Positions 21,340 through 34,800 of a stretch of DNA of 64,000 nt are shown here, one piece after another (the stretch's first letter is position 1; the number at the start of each line of letters is the position of its first letter). Both the position numbers and the translations under genes were made by a program. The stretch covers positions 34,094,001-34,158,000 of the forward strand of contig NC_087246.1 of NCBI RefSeq assembly GCF_037042905.1, given 5' to 3'. The notes beneath the pieces are model-generated. The model made no database searches. It was not told the origin of the DNA and was given only the letters and a program-made list of their open reading frames with translations. This DNA comes from Lytechinus pictus. Its lineage: Eukaryota > Echinodermata > Echinoidea > Temnopleuroida > Toxopneustidae.

Positions 21340-22440
21340 CATGACAGATTTTTTTCAATTTTCCGAGTCTTCCCCCCACTTTATTTTATTCACTCGTCCT
21401 AATTCCTCCTCTATTTTCCTTATTCTTTTCCCCTCTTCTCTTTCTCTTTCCCTTTTCTTTTTTGTTTCTTTTCTTTTTTTGCTCCGCCAATTGAGGGGGG
21501 GGGGGCTGGAGTGTGGCCAAATGGAAATGACCTACATTTTGTCAGGGTAGTGAAACCCTTTTTTTTTCCTTGTCAAATTTCTCGGGACCAAAATGAAGGT
21601 CATTTTGAAGTGAATATTAGTCTCTTTTTTGTGTTTGCTTGTCAAATTTACACTAGAATCAGAACCCCTTGTAAAAATATTGTTCCCAGGACCTGCTCAT
21701 GAGGAGTATATATTTATCTCACATAATGCGAGCGCCGGGGCGAGCGCGTAGCACGGGCTGAAAATTTATCATATTTAATTGAGCATTTTTTCGTTATGAT
21801 CATGAATAGGATATCTCGCTGAAACAAAATGAAACTTCAACTTCGCGAGCAGAATAAAATGTGCATATTGACTTCAAAACGGGATATTTTTTAAGTCCCA
21901 TTATTCTCTTGAGCAGTTTATTAGATGGCACCCATCAATGGCCATGTGAGCGATTTTTGTTTTGTTTCATATTGTGTCATGATTGTTTTTTTTCTTCAAA
22001 TTATCCCCTTCCCTTTGTTTCATTCATGTTTCTTTCCTCCTCTTTCTACCTTTCCTCATCTTCCTCCCCCTTTTTTATTTTATTTTTTGTTTGTTTTCTA
22101 CAATAAGTTTTCCTCAATTACTGTATAAGCTAATGGGGCTCCACGCGGAACCCAAGTACCCCCCCCCCCCACCAACATGGCTTAAGGAGGAGAGGGGGAT
22201 CGATCGAGGAGGAGGAGGATGATATTATTATGTAATTGAAGAGGGGAGCACTTAGGATGAGGAGGAGGCCGGAAGAGAAGGATAAATTGAGGAGGAGGAG
22301 ATGAAGCCGAAGAAGAGCCACTTCAAATCTTATCAACTGTTCTCCCAGCGATCCGTGCAGAAGGAGGAAAATAAGAAAGAGAATTAAAGAAAGATAAAAG
22401 AAAGGAAAAAAAAGCTTAAGAAAAGAAAAATCAGCCATAT
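21340..22440. repeat. Strand-asymmetric pyrimidine and purine tracts
   Basis: 21360-21480 and 22000-22100 are T/C-rich; 22180-22430 is GA-rich (GAGGAGGAGGATGAT words). Reading frames here are low-complexity Phe/Leu/Ser or Glu/Arg artefacts. Also a G10 run near 21495 and a C10 run near 22160. Confidence 0.6.
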
Positions 22441-22499
22441 AGAGCCCCTCTCACTATAGCTGATCTCATATCCTATTGGGTCCCAAAACCCATCATGTC

Positions 22500-22582
22500 T
22501 TCTTATTTTTGGTTAAACTGTGTAATATGTCTCTTGTTAGATTGGTTTAAATAAACTTGAACTTTAAACTTGAACTTGACTA
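22500..22582 (+). mobile_element. LINE-type 3' tail fragment
   Basis: TTAGATTGGTTTAAATAAAC followed by repeated TTGAACTT words looks like a truncated non-LTR retrotransposon tail. Confidence 0.4.
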
Positions 22583-22786
22583 GGGGGCAGGGTGATGCCA
22601 GCCGCCCGTATGTATATCTCTAGATCGATGTACCGGTATATCGATCGCAGGATCTGCGCCATATGATTAGCAACCCGATCCATGCTTTTGTCACTGGGAC
22701 TGAGGAAGGTTACGTCTTTATCTTCAAAACTCTTTCTGAGAAAGAATATAAGTTTCCCAAGCTTACAGCGACAATATCACCTTACG
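22583..22786 (+). promoter_or_regulatory. Putative BUD23 5' leader / promoter
   Basis: About 200 bp between a repeat tail and the BUD23 ATG. No strong core motif; CCCAAGCTTACAG|CGAC at 22757-22768 could be an acceptor of a non-coding leader intron. Confidence 0.35.
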
Positions 22787-22831
22787 ATGGCCTCCAATCG
22801 AAGACCAGAACATACAGCTCCTCCAGAATTG
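22787..22831 (+). CDS. BUD23: BUD23 exon 1
   Basis: [15 protein letters not shown], matching the conserved RRPEH..PPEL start of BUD23, then donor TTG|GTAATG (phase 0). Next exon begins [10 protein letters not shown] exactly as the family continues. Confidence 0.93.
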
Positions 22832-25800
22832 GTAATGATTTTGAAGAGAAACACAGGGTTAAGAGTAATTCGAAAAATATTTTAGGCACAGTCCCATACG
22901 CTAGGAATTATGTTTTTAAAAGTGAGTCGAGCTAGGATAGGAATAAGATTTTAGTTTATGCCCCTAGGGGTGTTTAACTGTTAGAACTTAGATGCCCTGA
23001 CACTTTAGCAGATAAACACATGATCCTCCTCTTTGGATTTTCTCACAATTCATGCATTGAATTGTTAAAAATCATTGTGAATATTTTTTTGGTAATAATA
23101 ATATTGTCTGACAATGTAACTAATGACCAATCCAATGTCATACTCATAATGACAATGTCTAAATCACTCACACTAATACGAGGTTAGTATCACTCTAGGC
23201 ACCAAGGCTATTAATTCCTGTGTTAAAAAAGTGAGTGCACGCGAATTAAATGTTGGGCTTAAATTACTAGATCTTACCATGGAGCTCCATGACGAAATCT
23301 ATTCTTAAATTAGACTCTAGACTAGTCTCTAGATATTAATAAATGGAAAAAATGTATAAATAGTACTCGCCTGGTCTTTTCTTGGGGTATTGAAGCCTTT
23401 TTGTCCAGAACTTGCTCAACTTTTGCGGCAAATTTTGTCGCCATAGGGTTGTGCACATTCTCGTTTAATACTGGTTGTCACGTGACACGGCAATGTCGTC
23501 AGGCTGTTTGGCCTGTATTCAAGGCGTTCTATCCGTTATGATTTTATATTGAATGAAGCAAATTCCATCAGGTATAGGCCCCTATCAAGTCAAAATCGAT
23601 ACAGGGATCGAGAGGGGGGGGGGGTGGAGCCAAAAATTTCCCAGTCACATGGTATGAAAATGATATTTTTTATGATTGTCCACGATCATTAGGGCAAACC
23701 CGTGTGTGGCAGTTCGGTAGCATGATGAGTAAAAAAAAATAAAAGAAAAGAAAGAAAGAGGGCCAATGTAGGCATACATGGCGCGTGGGAATAAAGTTGC
23801 TTTATATGTTCCAAGCAAGTGAAGCAAGCGAGAAAAAAACTTTTCGTGCAAATCTAAATTTGAGATAGATATCTTAACTTACACTTTTCCTTTTCTTTTC
23901 ATTAATTCCCTTCATTTCTTTTTTATCTTGGTTGTAGAACTAATGTTGTAAATCGGATCAAAAATCAGATCGAAAATCGGATCGGCAGTTAAGCTTCTAA
24001 AATCGAAATCGAATCGAAAATCGAATCGGCGATGTTTAAAAACAAAGGAATACATCAAAATGTTGTTCGCGGTCGCGCGCATCTTCCTGACAAAGTCACA
24101 AAGACGAATGCATTATTGGAATGGAAGTCGCCAACATGCGCGATCGTTTGGAACATGTTTTAAAGCCAGGGGTTTTGAGGTGTTATTGCTTTAAAATAAA
24201 CCGAGTGATTTTTATTAGAAAGATAAACGAAAGACGCATCTTCCGAGCAAAGGCGCAAAGGAAAATAAAATGAAAATATTTCTCATAGATCACAGGTTAA
24301 TGAACGATCGGCGGGACATCTTTTAGAAGTATTTTTAGGTGCTAGCGATTTAGAATTATTGGAATGATCTCTTACGACGCATCATCTTAAAGTCGCAAGT
24401 GCAATTAAAATGTAGTAGAAGACGCAAGCACGCACGATGATTTGAAATATGTTATTTAAATGTTTTGGGTAGCTAGCGTTTTCAAATCAATTTGAAGTTC
24501 ACGGCGGGGTCCGCTATCACCACGAGGTTGAAGAGAAGATGTCTATCATCATAAAGGAGACAAGAGAGTAGCGCAGTGAGCTCCGTCGGTAATACGACCT
24601 TTCAAAGTTCACGGCGGCATCCGCTATCACCACTAGATTGAAAATAAAATGTATATCATCATAAACGATGTAAGAGAGTAACACAATAAGCTCCGTCAAT
24701 AGTACAGTCTTTAAAAGTTTATGGCGGGGTCCGCTATCACCACGAGGTTGAAGAGAAGATTTATATCATTATAAAGGGGGTAAGAGAGTAGCGCAGTGAG
24801 CTCCGTCGGTAATACGACCTTTCAAAGTTCACGGCGGCTTCCGCTATCACCACGAGGTTGAAAATAAAATGAATATCATCATAAACGATGTAAGAGAGTA
24901 ACGCAATAAGCTCCGTCAATAGTACAGTCTTTAAAAGTTTATGGCGGGGTCCGCTATCACCACGAGGTTGAAGAGAAGATTTATATCGTTATAAAGGGGG
25001 TAAGAGAGTAGCGCAGTGAGCTCCGTCGGTAATACGACCTTTCAAAGTTCACGGCGGCATCCGCTATCACCACGAGGTTGAAAATAAAATGTATATCATC
25101 ATAAACGATGTAAGAGAGTAACGCAGTGAGCTCCGTCGGTAATACGACCTTTCAAAGTTCACGGCGGCATTCGCTATCACCACGAGGTTGAAAATAAAAT
25201 GAATATCATCATAAACGATGTAAGAGAGTAACGCAATAAGCTCCGTCAGTAGCACGATCTTTCAAAGTTGACGGCGGCATCCGCTATCACCACGAGGTTG
25301 AAAATAAAATGTATATCATCATAAACGATGTAAGAGAGTAGCGCAGTGAGCTCCGTCGGTAATACGACCTTTCAAAGTTCACGGCGGGGTCCGCTATCAC
25401 CACGAGGTTGAAAATAAAATGTAAATCATCATAAACGATGTAAGAGAGTAACGCAATGAGCTCCGTCAGTAGTACGACCTTTCAAAGTTCACGGCGGCAT
25501 CCGCTATCACCACGAGGTTGAAAATAAAATGTATATCATCATAAACGATGTAAGAGAGTAACTCAATAAGCTCCGTCAATAGTACAGTCTTTAAAAGTTT
25601 ATGGCGGTGTCTGCTATCACCACGAGGTTGAAGAGAAGATTTATATCATAAACGATGTAAGAGAGTAACGCAATAAGCTCCGTCAGTAGCACGATCTTTA
25701 AAAGTTCCCGGCGGGGTCCGCTATCACCACGAGGTTGAAAATAAAATGTAAATCATCATAAACGATGTAAGAGAGTAACGCAATGAGCTCCGTCAGTAGT

Positions 25801-28800
25801 ACGACCTTTCAAAGTTCACGGCGGCATCCGCTATCACCACGAGGTTGAAAATAAAATGTATATCATCATAAACGATGTAAGAGAGTAACGCAGTGAGCTC
25901 CGTCGGTAATACGACCTTTCAAAGTTCACGGCGGCATTCGCTATCACCACGAGGTTGAAAATAAAATGAATATCATCATAAACGATGTAAGAGAGTAACG
26001 CAATAAGCTCCGTCAGTAGCACGATCTTTCAAAGTTGACGGCGGCATCCGCTATCACCACGAGGTTGAAAATAAAATGTATATCATCATAAACGATGTAA
26101 GAGAGTAGCGCAGTGAGCTCCGTCGGTAATACGACCTTTCAAAGTTCACGGCGGGGTCCGCTATCACCACGAGGTTGAAAATAAAATGTAAATCATCATA
26201 AACGATGTAAGAGAGTAACGCAATGAGCTCCGTCAGTAGTACGACCTTTCAAAGTTCACGGCGGCATCCGCTATCACCACGAGGTTGAAAATAAAATGTA
26301 TATCATCATAAACGATGTAAGAGAGTAACTCAATAAGCTCCGTCAATAGTACAGTCTTTAAAAGTTTATGGCGGTGTCTGCTATCACCACGAGGTTGAAG
26401 AGAAGATTTATATCATCATAAACGATGTAAGAGAGTAACGCAATAAGCTCCGTCAGTAGCACGATCTTTAAAAGTTCCCGGCGGGGTCCGCTATCACCAC
26501 GAGGTTGAAAATAAAATGTAAATCATCATAAACGATGTAAGAGAGTAACGCAATGAGCTCCGTCAGTAGTACGACCTTTCAAAGTTCACGGCGGCATCCG
26601 CTATCACCACGAGGTTGAAAATAAAATGTATATCATCATAAACGATGTAAGAGAGTAACGCAATAAGCTCCGTCAATAGTACAGTCTTTAAAAGTTTATG
26701 GCGGGGTCCGCTATCACCACGAGGTTGAAGAGAAGATTTATATCGTTATAAAGGGGGTAAGAGAGTAGCGCAGTGAGCTCCGTCGGTAATACGACCTTTC
26801 AAAGTTCACGGCGGCATCCGCTATCACCACGAGGTTGAAAATAAAATGAATATCATCATAAACGATGTAAGAGAGTAACGCAATAAGCTCCGTCAGTAGC
26901 ACGATCTTTCAAAGTTGACGGCGGCATCCGCTATCACCACGAGGTTGAAAATAAAATGTATATCATCATAAACGATGTAAGAGAGTAGCGCAGTGAGCTC
27001 CGTCGGTAATACGACCTTTCAAAGTTCACGGCGGGGTCCGCTATCACCACGAGGTTGAAAATAAAATGTAAATCATCATAAACGATGTAAGAGAGTAACG
27101 CAATGAGCTCCGTCAGTAGTACGACCTTTCAAAGTTCACGGCGGCATCCGCTATCACCACAAGGTTGAAAATAAAATGTATATCATCATAAACGATGTAA
27201 GAGAGTAACTCAATAAGCTCCGTCAATAGTACAGTCTTTAAAAGTTTATGGCGGTGTCTGCTATCACCACGAGGTTGAAGAGAAGATTTATATCATCATA
27301 AACGATGTAAGAGAGTAACGCAATAAGCTCCGTCAGTAGCACGATCTTTAAAAGTTCCCGGCGGGGTCCGCTATCACCACGAGGTTGAAAATAAAATGTA
27401 AATCATCATAAACGATGTAAGAGAGTAACGCAATGAGCTCCGTCAGTAGTACGACCTTTCAAAGTTCACGGCGGCATCCGCTATCACCACGAGGTTGAAA
27501 ATAAAATGTATATCATCATAAACGATGTAAGAGAGTAACGCAATAAGCTCCGTCAATAGTACAGTCTTTAAAAGTTTATGGCGGGGTCCGCTATCACCAC
27601 GAGGTTGAAGAGAAGATTTATATCGTTATAAAGGGGGTAAGAGAGTAGCGCAGTGAGCTCCGTCGGTAATACGACCTTTCAAAGTTCACGGCGGCATCCG
27701 CTATCACCACGAGGTTGAAAATAAAATGTATATCATCATAAACGATGTAAGAGAGTAACGCAGTGAGCTCCGTCGGTAATACGACCTTTCAAAGTTCACG
27801 GCGGCATTCGCTATCACCACGAGGTTGAAAATAAAATGAATATCATCATAAACGATGTAAGAGAGTAACGCAATAAGCTTCGTCAGTAGCACGATCTTTC
27901 AAAGTTGACGGCGGCATCCGCTATCACCACGAGGTTGAAAATAAAATGTATATCATCATAAACGATGTAAGAGAGTAGCGCAGTGAGCTCCGTCGGTAAT
28001 ACGACCTTTCAAAGTTCACGGCGGGGTCCGCTATCACCACGAGGTTGAAAATAAAATGTAAATCATCATAAACGATGTAAGAGAGTAACGCAATGAGCTC
28101 CGTCAGTAGTACGACCTTTCAAAGTTCACGGCGGCATCCGCTATCACCACGAGGTTGAAAATAAAATGTATATCATCATAAACGATGTAAGAGAGTAACT
28201 CAATAAGCTCTGTCAATAGTACAGTCTTTAAAAGTTTATGGCGGTGTCTGCTATCACCACGAGGTTGAAGAGAAGATTTATATCATCATAAACGATGTAA
28301 GAGAGTAACGCAATAAGCTCCGTCAGTAGCACGATCTTTAAAAGTTCACGGCGGGGTCCGCTATCACCACGAGGTTGAAAATAAAATGTAAATCATCATA
28401 AACGATGTAAGAGAGTAACGCAATGAGCTCCGTCAGTAGTACGACCTTTCAAAGTTCACGGCGGCATCCGCTATCACCACGAGGTTGAAAATAAAATGTA
28501 TATCATCATAAACGATGTAAGAGAGTAGCGCAGTGAGCTCCGTCGGTAATACGACCTTTCAAAGTTCACGGCGGCATCCGCTATCACCACGAGGTTGAAA
28601 ATAAAATGTATATCATCATAAACGATGTAAGAGAGTAACGCAATAAGCTCCGTCAGTAGCACGACCTTTCAAAGTTCACGGCGGCATCCGCTATCACCAC
28701 GAGGTTGAAAATAAAATGTATATCATCATAAACGATGTAAGAGAGTAACGCAGTGAGCTCCGTCGGGAATACGACCTTTCAAAGTTCACGGCGGCATCCG

Positions 28801-31800
28801 CTATCACCATGAGTGGGAAGAGAAGATATCTTTCCTCTTAAACATCGCCATAGATAATACCGTGTCTTTCTCCCTGAATAATGCGACCTCTAAATAGCTA
28901 GCACCGCAAAAACAATCTTGAAATATGTTCTGAGCGATCACGCACTGTAACCAGATCTACGCCGATTTTTTATTTTCGATTTTTTCCTTCAGGGGGCATG
29001 ATCGAAGATCGGCAAGTGATTGCCGATTGTGGTGAAATCGAGTGGAATCGGTTGCCGATTGCAAAATCGGTTACAAGCTTATGTAGAACTTTCGGGGGCC
29101 CCTGGGCCTAACCCTTCCATCGTGTACCCCCAGTGCAATATCAGCAGGTGGGTCTCGATAACTCTGGATATTTAGCAATTAGACCTATTTATAGAAAAAC
29201 ATAACGTTAATGTTTTGACCCCTTCCCCCCCAAAAAATGAAAAACAATTATAAACTAAGTTATATACATCCCCCTTTTCTCATTTCGCTTTTTATTTTCT
29301 CTATTCCCTCCTTATTTTTTTTTGGGGGGAGGGACCTTTTCGGGGGGCACCGCCCCTAGCTACGCGCCTACCAGATGAAGAGGCGAGCGAGCAAAACCTT
29401 TGTCACTTTTATTACAAATATCAATTTTGCAATAGATTTTGACATAACATTCGGAATTATTCTCGCATGCATTTTTCTTTCCTTTTGCTTTTTTATGGCC
29501 TTTTATTTCTCTTCCCTTTCTCTTTCTGTCTTTCTTTCTTTTCCTTCCTTCATTCCTTTTCTCTTATCCCGTTTTTTTTTGGGTGAAATCCACTGGACCG
29601 GGGATCAAGGGCCAGCCTGCATGCCCCCGGCGGTTTATGCCTCTGTCGTGGATGTAAGCTATATATACGCATGATCTTAATCTTCATTATGATTCAAACT
29701 ATATAGAGGCGCATCCAAGATTTTCCAAATTAAGTAGGGGGGGGGGGCGGGGTGAATTTTCTCAAGTAAAATTTGACAACTCCCAAAAAAGGTTCTTACT
29801 AAAAAAAAAAACCGGTCATTATATTGTCTCGCGTAAAGTTTGACAAGTAAAAAAAAAATGGGGGTCACTCAAAATGAAAGTCATTTTGTCCGCGTAATAT
29901 TCGGCAAGCCCCCCCCCACACAAAAATAAGAAAAGGGAAAGTCATTTTGTCCACGTGATATTTGGCAACCCCCCCCCAAAAAAAAAAAAAAAAAAAAAAA
30001 AAAAAGAAGGTTTTAACTATAGCAATGATCGAAGGTCATTTTGTCTCGCGTAAAATTTGACAATTTTTTTATAAAGTTGTCACTAAAAAGAAGGTCATTT
30101 TTTCCACCATTGATTATATTTGGCAAGCCCCCAACCCCCACCCCCATAAAAAAGTTTGTCCCTAAAAGTGATGTATAGAAAGTCATATTGTTAATTTGTT
30201 CCCAGTAAAATTTTGAATTTGGCAATAAAAAAAAAAGGCCAAAAAGAGAAAAGAATATGAACGAAATATCCCCATTACAAATAATGCTGTACGTGATTCT
30301 CATGAGGGGGGGGGGGGCACATAACTAGTATTAACAACATATTTAATTCCAAAATGTTTACTATAAATCTCAAAAGGGGGAACGGGCAGAAATGCTCACC
30401 CCAACCCCCCCCCCTCCCCGCCACTGATTCCAATCAATAATGACTTTTCTCTGCAATACTAATGCTTTGAAATCAAGATACTGAAGATTGATACGCTTAA
30501 CATAAATTATGAACGTCTGACAAAAAGATAACCAACCGATCACCTGACCGATCAGCTGACCAGTACGCGTATCACTTCGGAGTTGATCACTCGTCGCAGG
30601 TGTGTGGAACACTCACCGAAAATCAACAAAAAGGGCCTGAAATGTAAGTTTAACAATAATCTATTTTAATTTCAACTATTTTTAGAACTCACTCCATTAA
30701 ATGCGACCAAATAAAAGTTATATCTTAACACTGCAACTTGTATTAATGCGTACATTTACCAAAGTCTTGGGTTGGAAATCAGAACAGCATTGTCCAACCC
30801 ATAATTTGGGTAATGTCGCCTATGAGGTCCATACATGTTAATGTTTGGACCACATTGGTACTAGGAGTGGTTAGTATACATGTATACACTCACACTAATA
30901 CGAGGTTAGTATATTATATACTAACCTCGTACAAGGGACCGTGTTTGACCCTGGATTTCGAAGTAGTTGGCAAACATAGCTTCATTGCTGAAGTAATATT
31001 TGCAGAAACTCCTTCTCGCTACCCACCGGGGCTCTTTCCGGTAAGTAGCAATACATAAAAAAATTACACATATGATTATGAAGTAATTTCATTACAAAAA
31101 GAGCAAATTTCGCTTACCTCGGCCTTGCAAGTGACTTCGTTTGTCTCTTCTACGGAAATACAAGGAAGCCCGTTGGTGGCGCTAATAAATTTCACAACCT
31201 TGATTCAGCTCCTCGGTAATTTTATCATATGACTGATATTCCTTCGCACGCGAGACGATATGAACCCATGGGTGTGTCTAAATCTGACTTTGTGGCTTTG
31301 TGCTATTTTTCATTGGCATGATTGGCAATAATCCAGCTCAGCTCAGTGGTCTTTTTGCTACATTCTTACCTAAATCTTTATATGAGATGAAAATATCTTT
31401 GTCTTAGACAGAAATCAAGATGGCGACGTAAACACGGCAAGTTTTCCCGTCTTCATATTTTTCTCGTTTTTTAAAAATGATTTCTTGTTTAAAAATGAAA
31501 TCAATATCATAGAAATTTTGGAAATGAAGCTGTATCCCATTTACATGATGTAGGGCTAGATCTTTTAGAAGGAAAGTAGAAATCTTGGGGTGAAAGTTTC
31601 ATTTTTTTCGCGGTACTTGGGTACACACACATGAATGGGATGTAATCCCTGGCTCCGTGGAGGGTAAGCATACGTTAGTAAATGATTTTTACTCTCTAGG
31701 AGCCTGGCTAAGTCAAACAGGGTGCGGCGGTCACTGGTCCGAATTTGTCCAGACCGACTGGTGCGCGGATAAAATAAAGAAATACTTAAGAATTATAGTG

Positions 31801-34800
31801 TCACCAAAGACTGATGATATCAATTTCTTTAAATGAGAAGTTCACCCTGACAAAAAGGTTATTGTAAAAATAGCAGAAAAACAATAATGAAAAAATATTG
31901 GTAAATATTTCAGGGAAATCCATCCACGATTAAAAAAGTTATTAGAATTTTAATTTTTTGACGTCATATGTGAGCAACTTCTCTATATGTCGTGTACTAT
32001 TCAGATTCAGATTCATTAATTTATTGTCAATTGAAATTCACTTTGTTGGCATTACAAAATATACATACATTATTTACATTATACTGTACTTACATTATTC
32101 ACATAGATTATACTGCACTTACATTATTTACATAGATTATACTGCACATTAATATACATTATGCACACCATAGATGTCATTATTTCAGTCATATTGTTAC
32201 ATTATTATATTACATGTATAATCACTAAAAAAAATCAATGATACATAATTTTCTCAAAAAATGGAAATGGTTTTTATTGCACCTTCATTATATCAAACAA
32301 ATTATTTCATACCTGCTCCTGAAAGAAAAAAAATGAACCATTGAAAAATTGAAATTTATGCATTTTACATTACATAACATATGGGGCAGCTGCTCTTATA
32401 CAAGTTATGCTAATTTATGCATAAATCATACCTTTTGCTCTAATTTGCTATTAAAAAATGGCTCATATAATGCCAATTTTCGGTATAAAATATTCTTTAT
32501 ATTACATGTATACCATTTCTAACAATTGTAAATGAAAAAAAAAACATTTTGAAAATCAATATCTTGTATGTTGTTTAAGGAATTCCTTTTGTATTTCCTT
32601 GTTTTTTACCTTGTGTTTTTCTTTGTTCTTTTCACTAGATTTATTGCAGAACTTTTTTTAAGCATGATTATGCTAAGAATTTACTTCAGTTGATAAAAGA
32701 AAAACTGTAAAAATAACCATATCTCTTGGAATGAGATAATAAAAATCAACTTTACATTGATTTGACTTTGTACACAAATTCATGTTTTGGAGCAATTTGT
32801 GGTCTGATATGCACTTATGTCAGGCCTGACTTGCGTAATGTTGCATAATTTTGCAACCGGGTACCTGAGTATCACAAATTAGGTCACCAAAGATGTGCAA
32901 GACTTAAAGGGGAAGTTCACCCTGAAGAAAAGATTGTTGTAAAATAGCAGCAAAAGTAATAAAAAATATTGCCGAAGGTTTGAGGAAAAACCGTTAAAGA
33001 TTAAGAAAGTTATTAGAATTCAAAGTTCTGGATTTGTGACGTCATAAACGAGCAGCTGCCCCATATGTTATGTAATATAAAATGCATGAATTTTAAATTT
33101 TGTATGGTTCCCGATGACTTAATTTTGTTTCTATTCATGATCGGGTGTGAAATGATTTGTATATTGATATACGAAAGGGACAGTAAAAAACCATTTTCAA
33201 TTTTCTGAGAAAATGAGATTTCATTAATTTTTACCATTCGCTATGTAGGAATGCTGCTCGCATATGACGTCACAAATCAAATAATTAAAATTCTAATAAC
33301 TTTTTAATTCTTTGATGAATTTTTCTCAAACCTTCGGCAATATTTTTAATTATTTTTTCTGCTATTTAAAAACAAACCTTTTGTCAGGGTGAACTTCCCC
33401 TTTAAAAGTAAAACATTAATGTTTGATCAATACATCACTTTTTTCATTCAATTATACTCTCTTGAATTTAATGTATTTCAAATTTCTATACTTCTACAAT
33501 TAACACTTGGGCTGTCATTTTATTGGATTCTGAAATTCTATTCAAAATACAGTACATGCCAAAAGTTTTGGGCCACCCTTAAATTTAAAAGATAATCATA
33601 CATAATACTGCATTCTGCATATAATCATATGTTTAGATACTGAACGGGCTATGACAGCTAGGTTCATTACATCACAAAAGCATGTTTCCAACCAGTTTTG
33701 ACTGCTCTTTTGTGAACCCCAGTCGGTTTTCAGAATATATTCAAATTTAAACTTTAAAGGTATGCATAAAATTTCAATTTAAACCAAAGGTTGTTTTTGA
33801 CAACCTGAAAGTTTGTTCAAGGCTTGTTCTGACATAGCAAAAAAAATATATGCAAACTGGATACTAGTAGAAGATATTTGAAGGTTTACATGGTGGCATG
33901 AACAGTCGCTGAAGTGGTTTTTACGGTACACCATATATAAAGTCTTGGCAAGGAGAGATAAAAGTGGATAGAGGTAGAAGAGAACTAGAGAGGCGAGAAA
34001 GTGGAGGTTAGAAAGTAGAGTGAGTATGTTTTGGAAATTAGTGTAGTCTTAAAGAGGACCGTAAACCAGAAATAGTGCCAAGCTTGAGCGGTAGGCAGGA
34101 TGAGAGGCTTGAGTAGAAGGCTTGTTGAATTGGAGGGGTGAGAGAGGATTGAGTAGATGAGAGAAGGCTGGCTTGAGTTGGCGAGTTGAGTTGTAGAGCA
34201 GGAGAGAAGACTTGACGTTTGAGGCAGGTTGACTGTCCGATTGACAGGTTAACATGTATGATGTGTTGCTATGTCAGACCAGCCTTGGTCAAGCTTTCAG
34301 GTTGTCAAAAAACAACCTTTGCTTTAAATATATTCAAATTTTATGCATACCTTTGAAGTTTAAATTTGAATATATTATGAAAACCGACTAGGGCTCACAG
34401 AACTGCACTCAAAACCGGTTGGAAACATGCTTGTGTGATGTTTTGAACCTAGCTGGCATAGCCTATTCAGTATCAATACATTTGATTATATGCAGAATGC
34501 AGTGTTACGTATGATTATCTTCTAAATCTGAGGATGGACCCAAACTTTTGGCCTGTACTGTTATTGTTTAGATTGTCACCACTAATACTGGCTTGTTTAT
34601 GTTTAAAGGTCAAGTCCACCTCAGAAAAATGTTGATTTGAATAAAAAGAGAAAAATTCAACAAGCACAATGCTGAAAATTTCATCAAAATCTGATGTAAA
34701 ATAAGAAAGTTATGACATTTCAAAGTTTCGCTCTTTTTTAACAAAATAGTTATATGAACGAGCCAGTTACATCCAAATGAGAGAGTCGATGATGTCACTC

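Noticed and set aside
21861..22438. Hydrophobic Phe/Ser/Leu frames resembling membrane proteins
   Set aside because: Translation of T/C-rich and GA-rich low-complexity tracts.
25067..28662. Repeated 62-codon reading frames ([14 protein letters not shown]...)
   Set aside because: They arise from reading the satellite on the minus strand and recur only because the units recur.
24497..28815. CRISPR-like array
   Set aside because: Contiguous 110-bp units with no unique spacers, inside an intron-bearing animal gene; it is a satellite.
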